From contig NC_064042.1 of NCBI RefSeq assembly GCF_932526225.1, positions 1,781,001-1,845,000 of the forward strand: DNA of 64,000 nt, written 5' to 3'. Shown in pieces: positions 44,601 through 56,600 of the stretch. Position 1 is the first letter of the stretch. Each line of letters starts with the position of its first letter. A program made the translations under genes and the position numbers. The notes under the pieces are model-generated. The model was not told the origin of the DNA. It made no database searches and saw only the letters and a list, made by a program, of their open reading frames with translations. The stretch is from Nematostella vectensis (taxonomy: Eukaryota; Cnidaria; Anthozoa; Actiniaria; Edwardsiidae).

Positions 44601-47600
44601 ATAACAAAGACAAGGAAGATGCTATGGTGGACATTATACACTTCTTTGTTCAGTGCTGTGGATGTAAAGGTGGGTGGAACTCTCTTGATGTACAGTATAC
44701 CTAGAGTTGATACAGTTAGTATCTGTGCTCCACCTTTCCAGAAAAACGTCTGAGCTATGAAACTCTGAAACCATACCATATCCACACATTACTGGAGAAG
44801 AGGTGTGCAAAATGTTTTTTTTATTTCAATATTATACCGGGGACCAAAGTTCTAACTCACAAATTTTTGGAAGCGAGAAGATCACACTCGCAAAGGCGCC
44901 ATTTTCAAGATTTTACAGGAACACAAAAATATCATTGTAGAGGAGAAATCTTATTCTAGACAATTTTGGAAGATGTGTAAACAAACCTTTAAGGGCGGGG
45001 AAAATCAAATCTAAAAAAGAATTTGAATACTTGCCGTAGTTTCATTGGAGGATAAGCAATCCGGTCTCTTATTCACAAACCCAGCGAACTGGTTTGAATT
45101 TGGTTGTCAGATTCCTGCCAAAAACATTAAACACATACTACAATACGATAAATAGAGAGATAAATATATTGGGGCCTGAAAAGTGAGGCATTTGTTTAGT
45201 TAATGTTTACGACCATTCATACTATTCCCCTAAAGCACCATAAAGCCCAGTACATTGAAGGATTGAAATAGACCTTGAAAAGTTTTGTACAACAAAGAAT
45301 TGTTTTTCGTGAATATTTCATGGGTAACCACTTAATTCTTAATTAAAAGAAATTATCCCCACTGATCCACTGTTTGAAAAGACACTTATCCCCATTACCC
45401 AGATTTAAGAATACAATACAGTTTTGTACTGCTTTTAAGGCCTAGGTACTTAAAAACATTTATCAAAAATTGAAATTAAACTCACTGCTAGTGTGTTTTA
45501 TATTGTTTTGGACTCTTTCGTTATTGTTGATGTAGGTATTGTGACACGTTCAATGTTGGATGAAGATGAAAATGTTGATGCTGTCAGACAACTCACAGAA
45601 CAATTTGAAGAGGTATTTCCTTTTAATGTTTTTGTTATGTACTTTGCTATTGTTGTAGTGTACTGTAACTATTTAATTGAATAATACCTGTACATTTAAT
45701 TGAATTACTGTATATAGTGTAGCAGAGACTTGATTCTCTTCAGTATTTTCTGATGCAATATTTGTCTTTGTATGTAAAATCAGTATGTTAAGAGAAAGTT
45801 CTTACAGCATGTAATTTATTTTATTTGTTCACAGGAAAGTCATGAGTACCCTCTTATCATGTCTGGACAGGCACACAAAAAGTTTAAGGTAAACATAAGG
45901 AAAGGGGCAAAGTTTGACTGTGTAATGTCCACTAGTTGTGTTAAGAGTTGTACTGTATATATCTGTGCCTTGTTGAGCTTGCATTGCAGGCATGTGTCCA
46001 GAAGGGGAGCCGAGGGGTCCGGACCCCACCCTGCTCATGTGACGAGATGAGTTTGACTCCAGTTGACCCCTTTGTTGATAGTTAAGAAGCCTGTTAATTT
46101 CAGTGTGTGTATTTGGATTTGAAAAAGTTTCTAGATGGATCTAGTGATCTATTACCAGAGCTAAGGATGCTGATTTGAACTTAATTGATCCGTGGTCAGT
46201 GAATTACTGGACCCAACCCTGCGTTTCCCTCTGGACAAGCCCCTGCATTTAGAATTATATGCTTTATCTCACTTACAGATTTTTGCTCTTTTGTTGTTCC
46301 AGGCAAATTTTGTGGCATTTGTTCACACTCTGATAGTTCAGTGCCAGCATTCGATCATTTACGATGAGTACATGTTGGATACACTTGTGTCTTGGCTGAT
46401 CAGGTTATCTGATTCACAAGTCAGGGCTTTCAGGCACACGAGCACATTAGCAGGTAAATGGTAGCAAACATTTGGGGAATAAAACAACACATGGTTAAGG
46501 TTTAATGCTAGACACCTCTCAAAATGGTTTTTGTAATGTTCCAATCAGTAGGCTCTCAGTGAAACCACTTACACTGTCTTAACTTTTGCTTGGTTATTGG
46601 TAGGGATGAAGCTGGTCTCTGCACTGATTCATATCGCCAAAAATGTGCATGTGGAACTGGACAACACACAGGTTAGATGCAAAAGGTTACAGTATTTCAC
46701 AATGCCATGGTACCCTGGCCCTACAGGGCCTCAAAGACTTGGTTTACTTTAACGATGCTCTAATAGATGCTCTAATAGAAACTCTGTAGTTATCAAACAC
46801 ATTTGGGAAGGCTTGTGAAAATACTGACAATTATGAGAATATTGGAATACTGAAACTTTCAAGAATGCCCAAATACTGTATGGGCAGTGCTAGTATTGTA
46901 TACAATTAGTCAAAATTGGAATTTAAAAAGATTGTAGAGGTTTCCCTTAGCAGGGAGTTGACGGTATGCTAATGATAGTAATGTGCAAACAAAAATGCTC
47001 TAACATACTTCTGCTTGGTGAACTTGTACAAATGTCTTTGCCTTACTCCTAAGGCTCTGAGCCTGGGCACAAAAAAGAACATTGTTAGAACAGTAGACTA
47101 CGTATTTGAGTATATGCAAATCTTTACTCCAGGACAAGGGAAGAGTATTTGATCTAAAAAAAAAAAATTGCCACTAATTTAATATTTCAGCGACAACTTG
47201 ATAGTGAGATACAGAAATCCTCCTCCAAGAAGGCAGTCGAAAAAATTGAAATGCTCCAAACAAGACGACAAGAGGTAGAAAATAAACTTTGCCACATGCT
47301 TGCAATTATTTGTTCTATTTGCAATTACAAAAAAACTGGAAATCTAAAAAATTTGATTATAGGCTTTTATCTTATAATTTTATGTCTCAACCATGTCATT
47401 TCTTATTGTTGTCCTTGCTACATCCAACATTTTGACTTTATTGAATAGAAAAAACTTATAGTAAGCTGGACTTGTGCCCTCATGTGTACATGTTACAAAG
47501 TCTTTCTCTCTTTTTATTTTTTTTTAAGTGGTAGAATAATTTTAAATTGTTAGATAAAAATGAAATAATGAATGAATGAATAAATGGATAGCTAAATAAA

Positions 47601-50600
47601 AATAGTTGTAATGGAATGTTGAAATCAAGGCCCTTTGAGTGTCATTGATGTTCTGTAATTTTCTTGTATAATAGTTATTTTCTGTCTGGGTTTAGTTGAG
47701 GCAAAACATCAGTGACTTAGAGGAAATGATGAACTTTATCTTTCAAGGAATGTTTGTTCATCGGTACAGGTACAGTAAGGTGTTTTGTTAGTTGTGACAA
47801 TCACATTATTTCTGCATCAATTAGTATAAGAATGCTTTTATTGGGCGTAAAACTCTATGGTTTCACCTTACAGGGATTCTAGGCCTGAGATTAGAGCCCT
47901 TTGTATTGCAGAGATTGGCCAGTGGATGAAAGAATACAGGTACTGTGATTCTACAGTAAAAAATCTTCTGATTATAAAACTGTGATTTAAAAATATTTCT
48001 TCTAGAAAGTGAAGTTACAATTTTTGTATCATTTTGTGAAATGTTTACAAAGTTTCCCAACCAACACATAACAACAAATCAAAGAGACACTGCTTGCATG
48101 TTTGGATAAGAGAGAAGTTCATTTGCCTCAACAAAAATGATACATGAATCACTAAAACTCAACAAAAAAAAGCTTCTCTGCCACTGGGTTGGTGGAAGGG
48201 AAAGAAAAGACAGTCTAAAATACTGACAAAAAATAGATGCGCTTACAACGAAACTAAGGCAAACTAAACTCACTACCTCGTGCTTTAAAATAGAACAGCT
48301 ATAGAATATTGACACAACTCCATATATGGGAGCTAATGTCAATCACAGAGCTGTCAAACGGTCAGGCAATTAGCACCTTTAAGCCGGAACTGCTTAAAGG
48401 AGGGGAAATTGAATATTATTATAGCTTTGGTGAGCATTGTGGCGTATTATACAGGCTCTAATGAACGTTTTGGCGGGCTCTAATATATTAAAGCCCGCTG
48501 TTCTAAGCCAATGAGAGGGCGAGGAAATTGCAGCGAGCCAATCAGAAGGAAGCAGGAATTCCCGCAATTCATTCAAACCGCTTGTCGCATCGTTTGCCCT
48601 GTTTGGTTGTGTTTTGAAAACTACCAAAAAACAAACAGGAAAACATGGCTGAACACGACTCAATCTTCTGAGCTCGATATGGAGGAGCTTAAAAAAATGG
48701 AAGAAGATTCTGTTCCCAAAAATACTAAAAAATAAACCTGGGCAATGAAAAAGTTCACCGAGTGGTGCAAGAAGCGAAGTGTTGAATGTGATTTTCACAG
48801 TATCAGCTCCTCGGATCTTGGAGGCATTTTACGCCGTTTCTATGCTGAAGTCAAAACAAAAGACAAGAAGGACCTCTTGCCGAGTGCCTTATGTTCTAGT
48901 GAAACCATTGAGATGAAAAACAGTAATGATTGCAAACAAGGCAGTTTATCTAGGGCAGGCAGGGAAGTGAATGTAAGTTTTTCATCCTGGACCGAAAAAA
49001 ATAACTCTTCTGCACAGGCTGTCATGCCAAATTGTCACTATTCCAATTGCACAATAAATTTTAATTCCTACAAGAGACATCCCATTAAACTTTCTATATT
49101 TTGAAACAGTTTTTCGTTTTAGCAACGTTTGTAAAGTGAATTGGAGCTGTATTTATTAATTATGTTATAACAACTTTCAATGAATAAATATCACTGTTAT
49201 AAATAACAATTATATTGTTATAATATACAACATGGTTGAAGCAGATTTGATACTGAATGTATATTTTTTAAATTTCAGTACCCTGTTTTTGACTGACAGA
49301 TACCTGAAGTACATTGTTTGGAACCTCCATGACAAGGTAGTAACTACTAAAGGGAGATAGCGGTTTTTAATTCGCTCTTCCGCTGATTTACCCAGATATT
49401 AAGGGCAGGCTATTCATGGAGAGAGTAGAGAAGTTAACTTGTTTTGTGCATCTTGTTCCATGCTAAAGGCACAAAATACATGTTACCACTTTGAGCCATT
49501 CCACTTTTACTGTATTTAGTTTGTGGGTCTATATCATTTCAAGGTTGGAGAGGTTCGTCTCAAGTCACTGCAAGCTCTTCAAAACTTGTATGATGATGAA
49601 GATTTGATTCCCCACCTTGATGCACTCTCAAGCAGATTTAAGGTACAGTAAAAGGACAACAGAAACTTAAGTTCTAAGTGTAATAAAGTAATTAATAATA
49701 CAACAGCTACAGCGCTATGTGTGCTCTCATTGGTTGATTAATCAGGGTGCACATACGTCCCCCCCTTGGCTGGCAAAAAGTAGGCCATTTCGTCAATCCT
49801 GGGTACGCGCCTGTTAACAGCCATTATATCTCTGTACAGCTGACTCTGAAACAAAGCTACACTTTGTAATGACTTCCAATTGCCCTTGCACCTATTTGAT
49901 AAGGGCTATTGTATTTATAATGCATGCTGTATAGCTAATTAATTTAATATATTGCAAGACTTTCAATTGCCTTTGTATGTTTGATAGCAGTTCCCACAAA
50001 GCATTTACTGCTATAGGTATGGGTGGGTCAGGAAAGTTATGAGAATGAAGGGCTCTTTTTCATAAGAAGACCTATCTCAAAGCAGAATACAACAAATGCC
50101 TTTTTTATTGTAAGCTTACAATAAGGGCCCCATATTGAGCTGGTGCTCACCTCCTACCCAAAACTGTAATTGATTACGGCATGGTCATGGCTGGTTAACT
50201 TCAGCTGAGAATTTGCTGGCTGGGGGAAAATGTTGGATTAATATTAATGTTGTAGTAATACTGTACTTGTACATGCTTGCAGGATAGATTTGTAGCCATG
50301 ACTCTTGACAAAGAGAATGATGTTGCCGTGGAAGCTGTCAAGCTAACAATTGCCCTGTATGAGTAAGTATCATATACTTATCTAACTTACTTACTGTAAG
50401 TGCCAATTTCACATGAATTGGCATTAAAATCCTCCTCAAGAGCAATAAAGGCATCCATTTTTGTAAAAAAAGTACAAAATTCCATCAAAACAACACATTT
50501 TGGCATATTTTCGGTTTATCAATATTTCTTTGGGATTCACACTTTTTCACTTCCAATAGGGCAGAAAGAGATTTGCATAGTGTAATTCTTAAAACAGCAG

Positions 50601-53600
50601 GTTCATGCTGCTCATACAAGACCATGGAGATACCAGAGCGATTTTATATCAACAACAAAAATCTGTCAGAAACCCAGAAAGTTACAATATTTGCCGTTAT
50701 CACATACACTGTCAATCAAACCTGTTACAATCGATAAAACCATTGCCATTGAGTCTTTACAAATGCTTCAATTGTAATCAACTTATTAGTCACTATGAAA
50801 TGATACTTGTACTTGTTCTATTTTCAGTAATGACAAACTGGATGAAGAAGACTGCCAGCAAATCCAGTTGTTGGTATTCTGTACCCATCGCCAGGTAGCC
50901 CATGCTGCCGGCGAGTTTCTTGCCAAAAGGATAAACGATGCTGCTGAAGCTGACCTCAAAGCTTCCAAGTCCAAAAAGGGTGCGCCCCATTAGTGGAATG
51001 TAATTCCACTATGATCCAACTCTAAATTTACATCCTGCTCTGATGCATGTGTTTTATTTTTTATACTTGTTTGTTGTTCATCAGGAAAACATGAAAAAGT
51101 TCTAAAAGTGCTGGAAATTAAGAGACTTTTGGACTTTTTGATAAGCAGTGAGGTAAACTGATTTCCTAGATACTCCTTAGCGACATACTTACCAAACAAC
51201 ATACATACAAAACGACTTACCAAACTATTTATGACAAACAAGTGGTTGATAGTGTGCTACTGTGGCAACCAATACAAAGTTTAAAGGAAGTTTGCCTATA
51301 AGCATACTAGAATTACAGTTTTTATTGACTGGAACTTCATAATAACTATAAGGATTCAGTTGTATTCTGATGATAACTGTAGTGTTTATTTGTCACCCTG
51401 ATTGGCTAGTGAGATTCAAATATAACAGGTTTCTTGCATCCTCATCATTAGCTAGTGTCGATTGGAATGTTTGCAGATTTTAGTTATCAGGGTTTCACAT
51501 CAGCATGATAAATGCATGACTATGTTTTCCCAGGTGCATAATCATGCAGCCTATTTGGTGGACAGTTTGTGGACATCTATGCCGATCATCAAGGTACCCT
51601 TGTATTACTTGACAGTTACATTTACTTACTAAGGACCACTCATGTGGACTTTTTGTTTTCCTTAGGATTGGCGACTTATGACAGAAATGCTTCTTGATCA
51701 GTCTGATAAAGATGGTAAGAGATCAGATGAAAAGTCTTTCCCAGTTGTATTGGTTTAGATATTCCCAATAAGTTTGTGGTTGTGGAGACAGACAGAGTTC
51801 ACTCTGAAGTAATGATACGGCTCAAGTGTTTCAATATCTTTTTCAGCACTTGAAGATAAAGAGGAGGATGCGCTGATCGAAATAATGGTCAGTTCCTGTC
51901 AGCAAGCTGCGGAAGGTCTTGGGCCTCCGGGGAGAGTAGTGCGCAAGGTACAGTATTAAAAAGTATCTGTCAACTGCCGTTTTGTCATCTTACTGTAGCA
52001 AAGTATGAGAAAGTATCCATTTCCTTCCTTTCTTTGCAATTCGGGGAAGTTGTTTTGATGTCTTCTAAATATGGTAAATAAAGCAGAAAACTTTATTTCA
52101 AGTGGTTATTTTGAGATTTCTCTTAAAAGTGGTTGAAAACAATAACAAATGTGTGAATGACAAAAGCCCTTTAAATACAAAAACTAAGTATCAGTTCTCG
52201 TGTGATAATGCCAGTTTTTTGGTTATGCATTGACAGTATCCATTGAGGTGGTAGCTATGTGTTAATGTTGGTTAACCTGTGTAATTTCTGCTGACACATT
52301 ACTGTAAAATAAGTGATTGTTAGGCAGTAATGATACATTATCATGTTTGTAAGGTGATTTGATGTTTGATTTGTGTCAATAAGTATTTAATCAAATTTCT
52401 TTTTTGGTATTCAAGTTGTTGAGCAACAAAGAGAGGAGGGCAGTGGAAACAGAGAAGAAGGAGCTAAGTGCCCACTTCATGCAGACAATACCTGATTTGC
52501 TTTCAAAAGTAAGTCCAAAGCACTCCCTTGTTTGGTTTATGATTGAGGTTAAGAAGTGCCAATAATGCAAATTTAGCTATTTCTTAGTCAAGTACTAAAG
52601 TTTGAGTGAAAGGTTCCCTGTGTAAGATCTTGTCAGCATTCCTCCCCTAATCAGCGCTTTGGTGATGGCCTATACATCTTAAGAAGGAGACATTTTTATT
52701 TCATTGTTTCATGAGGAGGTCCACAAACTTCGTCCTACCCCCTTACAAACACCTTAAGCAGTTCCTTAGAAAATGAAAACTATGAGCTATTGTATTTCAG
52801 TATGGTACTGATGATGACAAGGTTATTGTATTTCAGTATGGTACTGATGATGACAAGGTTATTAGTCTAGTGACTGTGCCTCAGTTCTTTGATCTGGAGG
52901 AATATGGGCAACGTCGACTAGGAAAGGTAAACTGAATTAAGCTTCACTGTACGATGCACACCCCCTTGGCCACCTTGTTTTATCAAAAAGGCCAATAAGG
53001 TTATGAGAAACATGCTTTATAATTGGCGGCACCATCACTACCCAACTCGCATGACAAAGGTAGTCTTCAGTGCACATTAGAACATGATGCAGTCCTCCTA
53101 GTTATAAAGTTATAATAGTGAATCTCGCATGTCAGTTGTCCAATTTTTTTAAATCTTTGTCTTGGTGGCCATGGTATTGTGGCATGGTAATGTCACACTG
53201 TTTAATAATAAGAAATTGCTCTTAAAATAAGAATCTCTCTTTGATTAGCACTCCCTGCAGACTTGAAAGAGCTTCACAAAAAGTACTTGCAGTACTTATT
53301 TTTTTATTGTGAGCTGGTGGATATGATCTTTGTAATTACCATTTTTCTAATCAGCACTTGGATGAGTTGCTCACCCAACTTGAGGACATTGTTGACAAAC
53401 ATTCCGATGCAATGGTAAGACTGTAATGAATATACAGAGTATGATAATCCAGGCGAAAGTTTTTGCTTTTAAGATTTGTTTGACTAAGGAGTACAGTATG
53501 TTACTGTAGATAGAAAAAGTTTCTTTAGGTTATCCACTGTTACAGTATTGTTTGTCATGTGTATCACCTTTTTCAAATGAAAAAAAAAAAGACATATGAG

Positions 53601-56600
53601 AAGACCCTGCTGCTCCCCAAATATCCTGTGTATCAAAAATAACAATTACTTTTTTTTATTCTCATAGATCCTTCAAGAGTGCGCTAAGACCTTCCGAACA
53701 TTGACCGATAATGAATACACCCTGAGCACTACATCGGTAAAATATCTTATTATACTACATAGAAGACTCGGAAGTGTGTTGAGTCATCCTTTTGACCGCT
53801 TTCACATCCGTCTCTATTTGGTCCCTTGTATATCCATTATTAAAAAAACATTAAGCTTCCAGACTTAAAAAACCTTGCAATACACTGAAAGAAAAGGGAT
53901 TTCAGAAAACGAGGCTGTCAAAATATTAAAATATATATAAAAAAATTGGATCCAATTTTTCCGTCCCTTGCAAATTACATCAAACAAAAGTGTTTCTTGC
54001 ATCAAACAAATTGTGTTTCTTGCATTCTATAACATACCTCAGCTAAATATAAGGCCCTATGTAACCAAACATAAGCCAGCATTGCTTGCAAAGTCTTGTT
54101 TAACTGACCTGAAATGCTGGCGAACTCCTTTCAAGCACCTCCCAACATGGTATACAAATACCAGCAGCTATACTGGGCTAGCTGTTTGCTTAGGGCTTTA
54201 ATTAAAATTCTATTTAAAAATGATTTGCTATATTTTCTTGTTTCCAGGAAGTTGCAAGAAATAAAGTAATCGATCAGTTTGTGGAGAAGTTTAAGGAGAG
54301 TCTTGTCCCTGGTCTCGACGCAGGTGAAGATGATGATGACAATCAAGATAGATTCGCTTTGACAACTGCCCTGGAGAAGATTTCCGCCTTCTACAGGTAT
54401 GTGAACAGTATCATTGCAGTTTTGGATTATTTGAAACAGGGGGAGGGGTCCGGGGGCATTTTTGTCATGAGGAATTTGAAAAATCGTTAAAGCTTTCACA
54501 GGTAATCCAACAAATCTATCAACTTTTCAAACGTCGACTCATTTAATGCTGGACCAAATTAGAGTATTTGTGTTTGGCATGGCAAGTATAAACTTGAAAT
54601 GGACCTTTCAAAACTGACCAATTTGTACTTTTCCCCTATTTTCTAGAGCACATGACCTTGGAAAATGGAAGTTGTACGATGGGCTTCATAAGATTATGCA
54701 AAGAGCCACAGCCGGAAAGGAAATGCCACCAGACAGGGTAACTAAAAGGTTCATACGTTTTGGGTGAGGTCTATTGACTCACAAACGATTCGAGAAATAA
54801 TCGTATAAATACAGCAGATCTTAAAAATGTTTTCCGCCTGAAAATGATTGCCTAACTTCTCTTTTAAAACAGTCAGTAAGGATAACTCTACACCATCTTA
54901 CAGTCTTCTCTTGCATAATGCTTATATATGCTCTCTCTGTACATATGCTTTTAGCTCGGATACATCTCGTGCTAGGCTAGCCAATAGTTTCCATGTTTGC
55001 CAATAGTTTTCTACAAGATAAGAACTATGTAAAATAAACGTATATTTGTTATTTTTAGACAAGAGGAAAAGTAGCAAACCATTTTGTTTCCTATTTTTGA
55101 CAGATCGTGATCCTTGCCATCCATTCAATGCAAACTTTGCTACAATGGGTCTTAGTGAACTTGGATACAGGACACCCAGACAAGGTAATATCTGTGTTTC
55201 AAATAAGATTTGTTGTTGCCATATTACCAACTGAAAACGCACATTGTTTTAAAAGCATCTTTTTAAGATAGATAGTTCTGTCATTGTTGTTATAGTTGTG
55301 TTTTAAAGTCGCCATCTTATCTTCTTGGAAACTTCCAAGTCTTGAAGAGTTTAATTGCCGGCCTCTTTAGCACTCGAGTCAAGCCGATTTCTTTGCTTGA
55401 GGATTGTATTCACATGATGAATTGTGTGATTATTATAGCGTTCAATCCTTTCTTATGCCCTGTCCTGCTTTATGATAGCTTTGGGTGCAACACTGCGCCA
55501 ATTTATGGCCAGCCAAGAAGCAAGTAACATTGTCTTAATTGCCTATCCTTACTTTCCCTTTCCAATTACTACACAGACGCAACTTAAGCGCCTTAAGAAG
55601 TGGACATACACATTTCTTGGCCAGTGCGAAGAGCTTGTCTCGTTCAGTAACCCTGACGTACAGAGAGAGGCAAGTTGTCTGTTTGAAATCGTTTGATGTT
55701 TAGACCACATCACTTTAAATGCTAGACAACCCCTGAATTCGCGTTTATAAAAATTATTGTACTGTACCTGTTTTCTTCCCAAGACCAGTTCATTTGGACA
55801 TCCCTATTAAATGTTGTATGTAACAATGTTTAAATTTGGAGAAAGGCAGCCCACGTTGAACAACTTTGATGAGAGGGAGTTGAGGGGTTGTTGTGGGGTA
55901 GATTCTACTTGTGTGCTAGTAAATAAAAGCAAATCGGCGACACTATTTGTCTGACATTCTTCTCTTTGTTTCGTAGGCATTCATGTGCTTGTGCGATCTG
56001 TACATAGTCTTTGCCAAGCAGCTGTGTAATAGATGTGAGAACCAAGCATGTAGCTCTATACTCGACCCTCAATAACATTGACCCGCTTCCCTTTATTTAG
56101 ACTCTTACATTGTCCAGTAGAACAGTGAATGTGAGATATTTGAAGCGTAAATTGGAAACAAAACTTAGCAGGTTGCTGTGCCTGAATTCTCGCGTGTAAC
56201 TCAAAAAACGTTTTGACTTTGTCCAAGACAAACTCTTAGCGTTTGTATCCCTCTTAAGCAGGGCTGAAAACTAAGAAACAACTCAAATTATAAAATTTAT
56301 TGCAGTCCACAAAATCTCAGTTGTATACTCTTTTAGTTTTTTTTTCAAAAAAAGAAAAGCATTTGCTTGTCTGGCAGTCCCAGTGTCAGTTGTAGGAATG
56401 ACACGCGGAGAAATTTGAAGGGCACTATTTCTTGTACTCTTGGAAATACTTGCTTTGACACATTTCCAGGAAACATTTTCTTGAAATTTTTAGATAGTAG
56501 TACTAATTACTATGTATGTGTTTTAGCGGCCCTGTTTGCGCCTCTTGTGTACGAACCCAGTACTTCATTCCAAGCGACGTGTAGGGATTTTGTAGTCAGC

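Noticed and set aside
48394-48798. Minus-strand frame of 134 codons over the Crypton remnant
   Set aside because: The sense strand carries the recognisable recombinase-family sequence; the antisense frame has no features.
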